A DNA stretch of 64,000 bases from Symsagittifera roscoffensis (GCF_963678635.1 NC_087069.1:12530530-12594529), one strand, 5' to 3'. Shown: positions 10,637 to 23,368, counted from the first letter of the stretch. Numbers and translations: made by a program. Notes: a model not told the origin generated them from the letters alone.

Positions 10637-11091
10637 GGGTCTAGGACAAAAAGCCGACGGGACTTCAAGCCGAAGGGACTTCAGGCCGAAAATTAAACTT
10701 TACAAGCACCTCAAATCAATATTTTCATCTGTAAAACGTTGCTTTTCAAAATCTTACGCTAGTTTAGTCCATAATAAGCGTTATTTACGACAATGAATCA
10801 CTTAGGATTGGCATTAGTTAATAATATCAGCCGGTTTTTGAAATGCATAAATTATAAACAAGAAAGTTACCTTCAACCGTGTTTTATTTTTCAACTTTCC
10901 TAAACATCATTTGGAGGTTTAAATTTTATGAAAACGCTAATAAATACCGACTAAAGATCATGAAGATGAGCAAATCTTCAGAAAAGTGTTCAAATTAATC
11001 TTATTTCATCATTTAATGAGAAAATGTTCGGCTTGAAGTCCCTAATTTTACGATTCGGCTTGAAGTCCCGTCGGCTTGATGTCCGGCACCC
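10637..11091. mobile_element. 455-bp MITE with ~38-bp inverted ends, 9-bp TSD
   Basis: The left end starts GGGTCTAGGACAAAAAGCCG and the right end, reverse complemented, starts GGGTGCCGGACATCAAGCCG. Both continue into a shared GACGGGACTTCAAGCCGAA. The GACTTCAAGCCGA motif is repeated inside each arm. The flanks are ACTCGTTCA (10628-10636) and ACTCGTTGA (11092-11100), a 9-base target-site duplication with one mismatch. There is no coding capacity. A 9-bp duplication points to a Mutator-like non-autonomous element; if only 8 bases count, hAT is the alternative. Confidence 0.75.
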
Positions 11092-11100
11092 ACTCGTTGA

Positions 11101-11810
11101 CAGTTTTGCATCTACTGTTGATTAAGCACATAACGGACACCAGCATGTTTAATACAATATGAATTATTAAAATCGATTCACGTTGGTCTCTTCTGATTTC
11201 GAAAATAGAAGAGTTTTTTTAAATACAAAATCAATTAAAATATAGAATCAATTAGAAAGCAGTTTGTAGAGACATATCGGTAAAATTAGAAAAGTTTCAT
11301 GGGTAAAGTTAACTGGTACAACAATTTCAGTCGCTAGTTACGTCAAGGTCCTGGCTAAATCAACGGTAAATTTATACTGTTGGTCTTCAATTAAAATTGT
11401 AAAACATTGGTTGACTTTTTTTTAATGCTAAATTGGAAGGCGTGAACAAGTCGCTCTTTTCTAAATTGAACAGTTTTTGAGTAACCAAATTGCAAAATAA
11501 AGAAAAAAAGCAAACTTATTTACAATGATATATTTAAAATTTTAAATATATTTGAACGTAAAAGTTTACCTGATTGCATATTTATAATAGTTTCATATAT
11601 TTATAAATTTTAATATGTCACATTTATACATTTCTTTTTTTCAGTTACTGATTTAAATATTTCATTTTTACAGAAACATTTTATCCCGTCGCTTTCTTCA
11701 TAGAAGGGGCAAATGGTAACCATCATGATTCATGGTTAACAATAAAATGATTAGAGTGTGTTAACTGCATACGCACTTGATGGAACGTTAAGAGTAGCAA
11801 AAGTTTTTAA
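11101..11810. other. Intergenic, no feature recognised
   Basis: AT-rich sequence between the inverted-repeat element and the two-exon gene. A small A/T palindromic patch, 'tatatttaaaattttaaatata' at 11528-11549, is the only structure noticed. No promoter box can be assigned with confidence. Confidence 0.4.
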
Positions 11811-11822
11811 TCTTTGACCAAA

Positions 11823-12286
11823 ATGTTTGGTAGATTTTCGGCACTGTGTAAACGGTTGCACTCTAACCAGAGTTTTCAAAAAATTAAATCACTCTTCAGC
11901 TTTTTTGAATCATATTTAAAAAACAAACGAGAAAAAGTTTTCTGGAAATTTTTTTTCAGGATTTTTGTCGGCTTTTTAGTTCGTTCATTAAATTTCATTA
12001 ACCTTATTTTTATGTTTGCGCGACTTGCTGTATTTATTGCGCTTGCTTTTATAGGATTTAATTGTTTAACAATATCATTGGAACGTTTGCTCACTTTACT
12101 TCAAAAGTACATCAAGTTAGACATATCAATTCAACCCTATTTAGTTTGGAGGAAACGTCCATGCTTGAGACGGCAAAAGTAATAAGTTTGATACTATCCG
12201 GTAGCTGATTTTAATGAAATGTTTTCAGAGAGAGTTTTAGTTATCGGACTTTTATTTGTCAGTTTATTTTTCGTTTGAAGTGCTAG
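11823..12286 (+). CDS. Small two-exon putative membrane protein
   Basis: Exon 1 runs from the ATG at 11823 to 12178 and exon 2 from 12229 to the TAG at 12284-12286. They are separated by a 50-base intron (12179-12228) with a GTAATAAG donor and GTTTTCAG acceptor. Splicing removes the stop that would otherwise end exon 1 at 12180 and gives about 137 residues. The N-terminus is basic. Residues about 44-82 form one long or two short hydrophobic helices (IFVGFLVRSL, LIFMFARLAVFIALAFIGF). The tail is basic (LVWRKRPCLRR). I recognise no family. An endomembrane location is inferred from hydrophobicity only. The ATG is the first in frame. Confidence 0.5.
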
Positions 12287-12952
12287 AAATATTTGATTCG
12301 TTTCCGTAATTAAAAAAACTTCTATCTATGAACCTGTATAATTTCGTTTTTTTCTTTCCTTTTTACGTTTTGTGGAATGTTTTTTAGGCTTAAAAGGTTT
12401 TGGATGGGATATTTCAAATGGGATGTCAACTAAGGCCATTTCAAGTCAAAAAGATTTGTTAAGGCTTTTGTGTGTTTCTGGAGGGGATAACTCATCGAGT
12501 TGCAAATCTTTATAGCCCAAAATGATGTACGTTAATCATAAAATCGGTTCAATGATTGTCTTCATCAGTTACAACGGCTCAACGTGGCGGTCAAAATTTT
12601 AACGCTGTTGATGGCTTTTCTCGAAAGAAGATGCTCCTAAAAGTAAACATTAGCAGATACAAACTTTTTTTATTTAGATGAAAGTTTTTTAATGTAGTTT
12701 TTTTTCGCGACACATTTTTCTCAGCTTCAACTTTTAGTTTGCATTGCAAGTGACGCAAAGTTCTGTTTGGCCTCTGTATTTTCATATAATTATTATTTCA
12801 GTTTTTATTTATCTTTTAATATATGTCTATATGAAACTTGTAAAGAAGTAATAAATTGTACTGTTTTTCTTTGGTTAGTGGTCTTCTCAAGTTTTTCTTT
12901 GTGTTATAAAATAATTCTATTTTTTCACAGGGGACTTTTTTTGAAATTTTTA
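12287..12952. other. Intergenic/upstream of RING gene
   Basis: No gene recognised. Acceptor-like sequences 'ttttttcacag' (ending 12930) and 'tttttag' (ending 12953) precede the RING gene and could be a cis or spliced-leader acceptor for it. The frame on the minus strand at 12591-12785 is not supported by motifs. Confidence 0.4.
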
Positions 12953-12959
12953 GGATTTG

Positions 12960-13807
12960 ATGGATGAGTGTGGAATATGTTTGCACGCTGTTGAGAATGA
13001 AGTGGCTTTAAACTGTGGTCATAGATTCTGCCATAACTGCATTTCGCAAGTTCTGAAGAAAACGAAGCCCAAGTGCACAGTTTGCAGATGCGATATTGCC
13101 CTCACAGATGAGGTAGGTAGATTGTGGTATACAGACAGGCAGTACAACGATAATTTTTTCCAAATTCATCGACCAAATTAAACTTGTCAGCAAGCAAACA
13201 ATTCAACAAGTAATTTTTTTTTCGTCTCCCAAGAACAAGAACTATAGCTGAATGATTAACATAGGTCAAATTTACCATAGAAGTATCTTGAAAATGTTAC
13301 TTGGTTTCATATCATAACTTTTCTGAATGTTACGTACATTTGAATTTTAAAAATTTGTTTCAGGTACCAAAAAATCAGCCAACAGGAATTGACGTTTCAC
13401 AAGCGTTTTTGGAAGACTTTCATCATTCTTTGAAAGTTGTCCCAAGTTTCCCATCAGAACTTCATCAGTTTAACCCCTTGACAAAATTTACACAGGGTTA
13501 TTCAAAAATTATCTATGCGATTTTACAGAGTGGCGAAAATGGGCTTTTGATAAGAGGACGAAAGATTACGGATGAAATAAGACATGGGTGTTTGTTTCTC
13601 CCAGCACGGGCGTCGAACACTATCATTCTAATCAAAAACGTACGTGATATACACAAAGTCGATGCAGAACATGGGAAGCAATTTTGTTCAACAAAAATAC
13701 AGTTGATCGTTGACTCAGTGTTTCACCAAGCTCAAAAGTTAAATGAGCTCATTGGAAAGGATCCAAACACCGAACACACTACAAAAAACGACAGAAAGGT
13801 ACGTTAA
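12960..13807 (+). CDS. RING-finger (C3HC4) protein, probable E3 ubiquitin ligase
   Basis: Exon 1 (12960-13112) encodes a near N-terminal RING: C4-x2-C7, C19-x-H21, C24-x2-C27, C39-x2-C42, within ECGICLHAV and CGHRFCHNC. The intron (13113-13363) has a GTAGGT donor and TTTCAG acceptor and keeps phase 0. Exon 2 (13364-13807) encodes ~147 residues (..VSQAFLEDFHHSLKVVPSF.., ..ARASNTIILIKNVRDIHKV..) ending in TAA, about 198 residues in all. C3HC4 RINGs coordinate two Zn ions and recruit E2 enzymes (family knowledge). The C-terminal part is unrecognised and may bind substrate. A good donor, AAGGTACGT, sits at 13797-13805 just before the stop, so further exons are possible. The start is the first ATG after an acceptor-like TTTTTAG at 12953. 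Confidence 0.8.
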
Positions 13808-14675
13808 TTTATTAAAACAAAGTTTCATACTTAAAGAATTTCTTTCTCTGCCTTTGTTTGATAATGAACGCGCTGAGTTGTACCATCATTTGTTTTTTTT
13901 CCCACGGTTTGTACTTCTATTATTTAGTCAATCATTTCCAAATCACTTTCTCAAATGAAGATAATGGCGTAAAAAGCGTATTGTAAAATTTTAGTTTCAT
14001 CGAAAGTTTTTAGAGCGGAAGCAAAAAATACCAATTGTCCATATCGTAGTAGTTTTTTCCTTGTTTCTTAACTAAATATGCCATTTTTGTAAAAATTTCT
14101 TATCACTACAGTGTGAATGTAGTTTAATCCCTGTAAATCAAGTTATTGATTTAACTGAGTAGCTCTCTGCAACTTAAAATGTTGATAGTTGCAAAATTAG
14201 TTGAAAAACAACAACTGAACACTAAACGAAAATGATAACTATAAGCGAGTATAAAGTGTTTTAGTACAATTTTTTTTTCAACCTAATTCGCCTATTAAAG
14301 TGCTATTTTTGGTGGCACTTTTGAATCGGTAGGCTGCTGTAGCAGTATAATAGCACACATGCTTTGTAATTTGATAAGTCAAAATTAATACACTTGATAC
14401 TTTTTTTAATTCATCAAAAGAGTTGAAAAGTGTTATTTGTTTAAAACAGCAGTACAATGGTAGATAAATTCGATTTCAGAAAATTTCCAAATCAATGTAA
14501 CTGAATTTTTTTTGAAATGCATGATTTATACCTAATTGTATCTTTTGTGTTTGCTGCTACTTTGGTGCCAGGCTAAATTGTGTCTTTTTGTATTTGGTGC
14601 CATATTTGCTCCATCGATTGGTAATTGATTAGCATATGTAGCTGACTTATCCGTGGCTAGTGATAATAAAAATTT
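13808..14675. other. Intergenic, possible 3' part of RING locus
   Basis: If the donor at 13799 is used, later RING-gene exons would lie here, but I find no convincing downstream exon. The frame at 13743-13958 overlaps the RING exon in another phase and is not supported. Confidence 0.35.
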
Positions 14676-14679
14676 AAGC

Positions 14680-14752
14680 ATCCGGGGTTGAGTGGGTAGT
14701 GGACAGACTTATAATCTCTAGGTCGCATGATTGAATCCGACACGTAGCCGAG
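14680..14752 (+). tRNA. tRNA-Ile(UAU)-like pseudogene or SINE head
   Basis: The sequence has an A-box-like GGTTGAGTGGGTAGTGG, a 7-base anticodon loop CTTATAA (anticodon TAT) closed by AGA/TCT with 4 of 5 possible stem pairs, and a degraded B-box GATTGAATCC. The T-arm lacks the usual GGTTCGA core, so it is unlikely to be a working tRNA. A tRNA-derived SINE or a tRNA pseudogene fits best. The boundaries are approximate. Confidence 0.4.
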
Positions 14753-14759
14753 TTCTGGC

Positions 14760-15597
14760 TAATTCGAGATGTATTTATTTTTATTATTTTACTTTAGAGA
14801 ACTGCTTCTTGTCGTGTTCATGTTAGTTTTTGCGAAGCGCAGCTTCGCCTCTGTGTGTAAAATTTTTTTCTAATTATCATAAAGTAGTGAACGTACTGAG
14901 TATTCCTATATAGATCTTGTCGATTTTTTTTGCTCTTTCAAAAAAAAGCCTCAAAATTTGCTCACGCGCAATGTTAATATTTCGCGCTTTGACCTCTGAT
15001 TTCTTTTTAAGTCGAAGAGCACAAATGTAAAAATCATCAAAACATGATCGACTTCTAATTTCGAAAATGAAATTTAATTAATAGTATCTGTTCAAAATCT
15101 TCTTCATTAGGTATCACCATATCTGGGCCAGAAAAAGTTATGGCAACACCCATAAATTCATTCCATGGCCCAATCTTCAATTTCCGCCCAGACATCAATC
15201 ATTGTTTTTCAATCAGACAGATACAATCAGTATGTTACAATCAGTATGTTACAATCTACGGAATTGGGTCAGTGAAAGAATTGAGACACTCGAAACACAA
15301 TTTTAACTTTAACGTGAAAATTTGAACACTGAAATCCTTTAAAAATCAGTTTTGGACTCAGAGCTTGAGAGAAAAAATTTTATAGAAAAGGGCAGTAGTC
15401 CAAAAACACGAAACGTTCGGATTAGAAAATTGAACCGGTACGACTCTATAATTGGAACCAACCAATAAGACACATTTAAAGTTACACATTTACAGTAAAA
15501 CAAAAAATGATTCAATACCACAAAAATTTCGATGATAATTCTTTTGTTTCTTTTGTCATTCACCCAGAGAGTGATCCCGCTAGAGATCAAGTTAATT
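14760..15597. other. Region without supported gene
   Basis: Contains a frame at 15140-15325 (MATPINSFHGPIFNFRPD..) with a tandem 'caatcagtatgttacaatc' duplication near 15225-15255. It may be the first piece of the A-rich retroelement remnant that follows. No motif confirms this. Confidence 0.3.
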
Positions 15598-16328
15598 TTT
15601 TGTCATAGTTTGACTGCTAATTTGTTTAAAAAGGAAATGGCTCATGTAACCAAGAATTTCCCGGAGTAAAAATTAGAAGACAAATACTCGATCACTATCT
15701 ACCAGGAACCAATAATATCATTTCATATTACGGAATATTTACTATTGAACAAATCAAACCAAAAAAAAACATACACCACAGAGAATACAAACAGATTACG
15801 TAGACATAAAATTATCAAAATTCTTACAGTATATATTAAAAATATTCAACATCAAAAATCACAAAGAGCAAATTCGATTTTCACAAACGACTTTTTCGCA
15901 ATTATTTATATTTCAATATTAGAAACAAACGAAGTATTAAATGTATCACCAACTCAAACATCTCGACATGCAACAGTAAGACAATAAATCAACCTTTTAT
16001 CGCGATTTTTAGATACAATTTGAGAAACACTCACCATAATGAATTATCACAAATAGTAAAAGTTGATTTAAAAAGAATCTTAGCATGGTTCATAAAAGAC
16101 TATTTTGTTCACAAATTAGATTTAATCTCAACAGCAAGAAAAAAATCCGACAATAAACTTCAGAAGATGCTACTAGCAGACCAAACAGATTATATATGGG
16201 ACCCTGAATGGTCTCAGCTATCATTTGTCAATATTACTAACGACATTTCAAGTGCGCAATCACTACTGTCTCCGTACATAAAGCTTGTTCAAGAGTCACT
16301 CCACTCACCATTGATGCAACACCTTTAA
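15598..16328 (+). pseudogene. A-rich plus-strand retroelement-like remnant
   Basis: Several plus-strand frames follow one another: NGSCNQEFPGVKIRRQIL near 15637, then 15745-15987, then 16020-16328 (..KMLLADQTDYIWDPEWSQL..). The G-poor, A/C-rich plus strand matches the Ty3/gypsy relics at 23.8-40 kb, which is why I group it with them. No reverse transcriptase, protease or integrase signature is present, so it might be an env-like or gag piece. The assignment is inference. Frame breaks lie near 15745 and 15990. Confidence 0.3.
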
Positions 16329-16796
16329 ATTAAAACGCAATATTTGTTGATAGGTTAGGTGACATTATTACTTCACATTGTGACCAGAAAAATTGAGTAT
16401 AAATTGTGAATAGTAAGTTTATAAATGAATATATAAAAAAGAATAGAATAATGTATTTAGATTCAGAACATCAAGAATTGAATATGTTTGAATGAGAAAT
16501 TTAGCAGCTTGATTTTAACAATCTAGGGTTTCGCAACTGACTTTACGGCAACTATGTGTGACAAACATACGGACTGGTGGAAAGTGTCCCTGAACAACTT
16601 ACTGCCTTTTTACTTAAAAGGTATGATTATACTTATAGATACGGATAAATTGATAAAAAAGAGCGAGGTACCGAAGGTCGCCTCCTTACATGTCCCACAC
16701 TTGAAAAAAATTTATGGAAGATTTTATTTGACTTTTGAAGGGGCAAAAATGTATTATAGCTAGTCAATGAATGGATTTGATATAAAACTATCAAAT

Positions 16797-18600
16797 CTAA
16801 ATGGTTTGAAAAATGAAGGTCTGAGGGTCGTAATTCCTTGAACAAGTGACCTGCTCTTTAGTCCGTAGGAAAGGTGAGGCGCGTTCTGGTCTGCTGATTG
16901 GAGCAAACGGAGGAGGTCGGGATTGCTCAGTTTGGTCTTTGGCTGGTTGGGTTAACTCGTGCATTTCTGTAGATTCGATGCTTTTGACGGATTGCCGTAA
17001 TGGATCACCAAAAAATCTTGCTGGTTTTTTAGATCGTATTGTTGACCTAGTCGAATCACACTTAGTCGGTTCGTTGCTGTTCGGTTCTGTTGTAGAATCA
17101 TCCCGAAAGAGGATAGAAACTGAGGACCTCTGTGGCCCTGCCTCTAGCTCGACGTGCACGTTCGCCTGTGCTGGAGTTGCAATGTGAATGTGAGATGACC
17201 CTGTCTGATCTTTATGGAGAGGCGCTGTGGTAGTTCCCGTAGCCTCTACTAGCTCAAAAGATAGTCCAGCCGTGATTGAGTCTTCACTTGATGACTCCGC
17301 AGTGAGGTCCAACACCGTACCTCTAACAGGTCTGCTGGTCTGTCTTGAAGCCGGGGATGTGGATTTTTGAGTAGCCGGTCAAGGGGCAATTTTTCTTTGT
17401 GTACTCTCGCCTGTTGTGCCTGGTGTCGCTGAAACTCACGAACGTTGAAGTTTGGCCTAAAGATGATATGAGTTTTCGGAAATACTTTTCTTTGTCAGTA
17501 ATTTATGTGTTGTCCGTAATTCAAACAATCTTGATCTTAGCTAATTTAAACAGAGGTTTTCCAGAGTTTCCATCAACAAGTTTTCGGAATATTTTGACTC
17601 TAAGCGGATCTTCTAAAATTAGACTTCCTAATTTAAGCGTTTTTGAGGTTCGTTTCGGCCTCAAAAACGCCGCTACGTTCAGCCTTTGGGAGTGCGACAA
17701 GGCCTGTATTTGAGGGTTCCCCACGTGATCGTAGAATCATAATGTGCCTTTCGTGATCCCAGTTTTTAGCAAGTTCGCGATGTCACTATTTCTGGAGGCT
17801 TATTCCGACAGAATTTCTCTTCCCTGTTGAGGTTGAACGTTACGCTTGAGTTGATTCCAGATGTTGGGTGCTTTAGGTAGTCCTTCCAGGGCTTTGTACG
17901 GCTGACTATCCGCAATCATATCTCCAACGCCAAACAGTGGGTTGAATCTGTATGGTATGTCCGGAATGTTGTTTTCTCCCCGTGGCACCACTTTTACCCT
18001 ATCTCTGCTGTAGTCCTGGCTTTTCAGTTGTTCCGGCGTTAGAAGGTTCCTCCCTAATTCTTTAGCTGAAGAACGAGAATGTACCACATTATCGCGTGCT
18101 ACTGAAAATTCCAAAATGAAGTTCGAACAGAGATATTTAAGGTGGCGTGGTTCATTTTCCTGATGTCATCAATGATGTGTTGTAGCGTAAACTTTAGATT
18201 TTTAAAGTTTGGGTCAAAACATTTGGTCTCCAACTTCCGTTTGATAGTTTGAATCAGTCTCTCCGCCAAGCCACAACTTCTGTGGTCCCCAATTGATGTA
18301 AAGATATGTTTATACTTCTACTTTTGCAAAACTCATTCACTAAAGCGCTTTTAAATCCGGTACTGTGGTCGGTTCTAATCTGTTCCGCTCAGCCATGATT
18401 ACGAATATCAGATTTCGAGGGATTGACCATCTTTTTCGTACTTGTTGTTTTAGTTAACATATCCAAAGGGTATTTTGAGAAACGATCAATCGCGACTAGG
18501 ATATGTATATTGCCTGCCTTTTCGTCAATAAGCGAACCCGGCAAAATCGAGTTGAAGTTCTTGATTACGAGCTGAAAGCGGCAGTAGTAGTAGAAGAGTG
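16797..18600 (-). pseudogene. LTR retrotransposon integrase and C-terminal tail, decayed
   Basis: On the minus strand the region reads as the rve integrase core. The first Asp is in LDFAGSL (~18547), followed by ILVAIDRFSKYP (~18480), the second Asp in IRTDHSTGFKS (~18355), and the catalytic Glu in AERLIQTIKRKL (~18260). Frameshifts and stops lie between them. After a broken middle (18114-17800) a 172-codon open tail at 17315-16797 is acidic then basic and ends in TAG, typical of a polyprotein C-terminus. Integrase would insert element cDNA into host DNA. The organisation resembles Ty3/gypsy or Pao elements; I cannot decide which. The last ~360 bases of the core are duplicated at 23.4 kb. Confidence 0.65.
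17996..18356. repeat. Integrase segment duplicated at 23389
   Basis: Starting 'accctatctctgctgtagtc' and ending 'aaatccggtactgt', this ~360-base stretch recurs at 23389-23760 in the same orientation with few changes. The pair flanks the 1.48-kb array. This is consistent with a duplication or ectopic recombination that placed the array inside a retroelement. Confidence 0.85.
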
Positions 18601-18932
18601 AGGTGATCAGGGGGGGGGGGGGTGTTTGGGTGCTGACCCCCGTGTTTCAACATAGGCTATAGAGTATCCGGTCAGCACCCTATGTATTAACATAGGTTAT
18701 ATACTTCCCAATGTATTAGGATAGGGAATAGGTTTCCCAATGTATTAAGATACCAGATTTCAGATGGTGGCTCTTTTTCCTTTTCCCCCACCTCACTCAA
18801 ACAATAATTTTATGGTCTAACGAGTGGTTTTACAAGGTTAATTATTATGACCAAACATGTTTGTCATGGCCTAATTGGTCTGCATGTCAATTTTCATGAC
18901 AATCGGACAATGTGAACAGTAACTTCAAATAT

Positions 18933-21900
18933 GAAAATTTTCAGGTGGGGGGGGGGGGAAGAGCCCAGATGGTAATTTTTTTTCGGCGGCCGAATTTCCC
19001 ATTTATTTATAGATTTCTCTATGTATTAGAAACTCATTGTAGAGACTTAGGAACTCATTAAGATATGGAATATGATTCCTAATGTATTACGATGGTAAGG
19101 TTTCAGATGGTAAATTTCGGAAAAATTTTTGGCGCCTGTATTTTTTGAGCTTGATTTTGTCGATAATTGCATTTTTTTACTAACTTCTACGATTTGTGAT
19201 ATTTAAGGGCTATCTTGTTTTAGATAACTTCGGTATGGTAAACTTCAGAAATTTTTTGAAAATTTTTCAAGTTTTACTTGCAAATACATTTTTCATCTTG
19301 AAAAAACCTTTTTATCTTGAAAACTCGAAAAAATAAAATTTTTGGATGGTAACTTTCAGATGGTATGTTTCGGATGTTTTTTGAAAATTTTTCACGTTTT
19401 ACTTGCAAATAAACTTTTATCTTGAATAAACCTTTTCATCTTGAAAAATCGAAAGAAATTTTTTTTTGGATGGTGAGTTTCAGATGGTAAATTTGGACAA
19501 AATTAAGTTTTGATTTAGAGTATGGGTTCAGAAATTAATATATCACGGAATATTTTTTTTTGTCAAAAGAATCTTTTAAATATTTATTTCATCTTATTTA
19601 TATTCCCTCAAGTCATCTGGGGAAAATTGACAAGAGGGGATTATCTTTGACAGGTTTAATATTCCGTTCCACGGGATATCAGGGGAATCCTTCTCACGGT
19701 TGATTACGTTTATATCCCACTTAATCTTTTGTTCCCCAGGTTATCTGGAGAACGGATGCAGCTCCATTATACTTAATAATTTGATGTCTTATCTTATCTT
19801 TTTTCACATAACTATCCTACGATCATATGTCAAATGCATTTAAGTAGTTATCCACGGAGTTAAGGAAGCGTGAATTACTTTCTTGAGACATTAAAATTTT
19901 ATTTAAAAAAAATGAAATACATCCAACAAAATTGCATGAACTTTTCATTGGAACTAAGATAAAAATATGCAAAAATTTTTAAGTCTCGACCAATCAGATG
20001 TTTTTATCTACTTCTCATTTTTACCTCAACTTGATTATTTATTTTGCCACATTTATTGCTACGAGTAATTTCAGTTCTCTTTTATCACTTTGTCCTTAAT
20101 CTTTAAAAAATTCTTTGAAATTTCCAAAATTTCCGAAAAAGTATCATACAAATTGTCAATTGCAATGCCAGGGTAAAAGTTTGTACTGACAAAGATATAG
20201 TATTATAATTTTTTTTGTGTCTGATATTTTTGTATAGTAGTTTTTCTCTCTTTCTCAGAGAACACTTTTAAGAAAATTATACAATTTACTAGAAGTTGGA
20301 TACATTTTTCGTAAATTTAACTATTCGGTCGTTAATTCTTTCAATTGGGGGACTACAACATCCATATTCCATCATCATTATCCGTTTAATTCACCAAAAG
20401 ATTATTTGAAAATTTTCAGGTGGGGGGGGGAAGAGCCCAGATGGTAATTTTTTTTCGGCGCCCGAATTTCCCATTTATAGCGTATAGATTTCTCTATGTA
20501 TTAGAAACTCATTGTAGAGACTTAGGAACTCATTAAGATATGGAATATGATTCCTAATGTATTACGATGGTAAGGTTTCAGATGGTAAGTTTCGGAAAAA
20601 TTTTTGGCGCCTGTATTTTTTGAGCTTGATTTTGTCGATAATTGCATTTTTTTACTAACTTCTACGATTTGTGATATTTAAGGGCTATCTTGTTTTAGAT
20701 AACTTCGGTATGGTAAACTTCAGAAATTTTTTGAAAATGTTTCAAATTTTACTTGCAAATACATTTTTTATCTTGAAAAAACCTTTTTATCTTGAAAACT
20801 CGAAAAAATAATATTTTTGGATGGTAACTTTCAGATGGTATGTTTCGGATGTTTTTCGAAAATTTTTCACGTTTTACTTGCAAATAAACTTTTATCTTGA
20901 ATAAGCCTTTTCATCTTGAAAAATCGAAAGAAAATTTTTTTTGGATGGTGAGTTTCAGATGGTAAATTTGGACAAAATTAAGTTTTGATTTGATTTAGAG
21001 TATGGGTTCAGAAATTAATATATCACGGAATATTTTTTTTTGTCAAAAGAATCTTTTAAATATTTATTTCATCTTATTTATATTCCCTCAAGTCATCTGG
21101 GGAAAATTGACAAGAGGGGATTATCTTTGACAGGTTTAATATTTCGTTCCACGGGATATCAGGGGAATCCTTCTCACGGTTGATTACGTTTATATCCCAC
21201 TTAATCTTTTGTTCCCCAGGTTATCCGGAGAACGGATGCAGCTCCATTATACTTAATAATTTTATGTCTTATCTTATCTTTTTTCACATAACTATCCTAC
21301 GATCATATGTCAAATGCATTTAAGCAGTTATCCACAGAGTTAAGGAAGCGTGAATTACTTTCCTGAGACATTAAAATTTTATTTAAAAAAAATGAAATAC
21401 ATCCAATCAAAATTGCATGAACTTTTCATTGGAACTAAGATAAAAATATGCAAAAATTTTTAAGTCTCGACCAATCAGATGTTTTTATCTACTTCTCATT
21501 TTTACCTCAACTTGATTATTTATTTTGTCACATTTATTGCTACGAGTAATTTCAGTTCTCTTTTATCACTTTGTCCTTAATCTTTAAAAAATTCTTTGAA
21601 ATTTCCAAAATTTCCGAAAAAGTATCATACAAAATTGTCAATTGCAATGCCAGGGTAAAAGTTTGTACTGACAAAGATATAGTATTATAATTTTTTTTTG
21701 TGTCTGATATTTTTGTATAGTAATTTTTCTCTCTTTCTCAGAGAACACTTTTAAGAAAATTATACAATTTACTAGAAGTTGGATACATTTTTCGTAAATT
21801 TAACTATTCGTTCGTTAATTCTTTCAATTGGGGGACTACAACATCCATATTCCATCATCATTATCCGTTTAATTCACCAAAAGATTATTTGAAAATTTTC

Positions 21901-23368
21901 AGGTGGGGGGGGGAAGAGCCCAGATGGTAATTTTTTTTCGGCGCCCGAATTTCCCATTTATAGCGTATAGATTTCTCTATGTATTAGAAACTCATTGTAG
22001 AGACTTAGGAACTCATTAAGATATGGAATATGATTCCTAATGTATTACGATGGTAAGGTTTCAGATGGTAAATTTCGGAAAAATTTTTGGCGCCTGTATT
22101 TTTTGAGCTTGATTTTGTCGATAATTGCATTTTTTTACTAACTTCTACGATTTGTGATATTTAAGGGCTATCTTGTTTTAGATAACTTCGGTATAGTAAA
22201 CTTCAGAAATTTTTTGAAAATTTTTCAAGTTTTACTTGCAAATACATTTTTTATCTTGAAAAAACCTTTTTATCTTGAAAACTCGAAAAAATAATATTTT
22301 TGGATAGTAACTTTCAGATGGTATGTTTCGGATGTTTTTTGAAAATTTTTCACGTTTTACTTGCAAATAAACTTTTATCTTGAATAAACCTTTTCATCTT
22401 GAAAAATCGAAAGAAAATTTTTTTTGGATGGTGAGTTTCAGATGGTAAATTTCGACAAAATTAAGTTTTGATTTAGAGTATGGGATTCAGAAATTAATAT
22501 ATCACGGAATTTTTTTTTTTGTCAAAAGAATCTTTTAAATATTTATTTCATCTTATTTATATTCCCTCAAGTCATCTGGGGAAAATTGACAAGAGGGGAT
22601 TATCTTTGATAGGTTTAATATTCCGTTCCACGGGATATCAGGGGAATCCTTCTCACGGTTGATTACGTTTATATCCCACTTAATCTTTTGTTCCCCAGGT
22701 TATCTGGAGAACGGATGCAGCTCCATTATACTTAATAATTTTATGTCTTATCTTATCTTTTTTCACATAACTATCCTACGATCATATGTCAAATGCATTT
22801 AAGCAGTTATCCACAGAGTTAAGGAAGCGTGAATTACTTTCTTGAGACATTAAAATTTTATTTAAAAAAAATGAAATACATCCAATCAAAATTGCATGAA
22901 CTTTTCATTGGAACTAAGATAAAAATATGCAAAAATTTTTAAGTCTCGACCAATCAGATGTTTTGATCTACTTTTCGTTTTTACCTCAACTTGATTATTT
23001 ATTCTGTCACATTTATTGCTACGAGTAATTTCAGTTCTCTTTTATCACTTTGTCCTTAATCTTTAAAAAATTCTTTGAAATTTCCAAAATTTCCGAAAAA
23101 GTATCATACAAAATTGTCAATTGCAATGCCAGGGTAAAATTTTGTACTGACAAAGATATAGTATTATATTTTTTTTTGTGTCTGATATTTTTGTATAGTA
23201 ATTTTTCTCTCTTTCTCAGAGAACACTTTTAAGAAAATTATACAATTTACTAGAAGTTGGATACATTTTTCGTAAATTTAACTATTCGTTCGTTAATTCT
23301 TTCAATTGGGGGACTACAACATCCATATTCCATCATCATTATCCGTTTAATTCACCAAAAGATTATTT
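18933..23368. repeat. Three tandem copies of a ~1.48-kb unit
   Basis: Units begin at 'gaaaattttcaggtgggggg' at 18933, 20408 and 21891, giving lengths near 1475, 1483 and 1478. Identity is very high; examples of differences are a short 'agcgta' insertion in units 2 and 3 near the start, an extra 'tgattt' in unit 2, and G-run length. Each unit also contains an internal diverged ~110-base duplication built on 'atggta..ttttgaaaatttttca.gttttacttgcaaata'. No open frame persists, so this is satellite-like or the inside of a non-coding transposon. The G-runs (about 8-12) recur once per unit. Confidence 0.9.

Noticed and set aside
16846-17713. Plus-strand frames opposite the retroelement tail (16846-17187, 17399-17713)
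   Set aside because: The minus strand carries the integrase polyprotein; these are shadows in the antisense frame.
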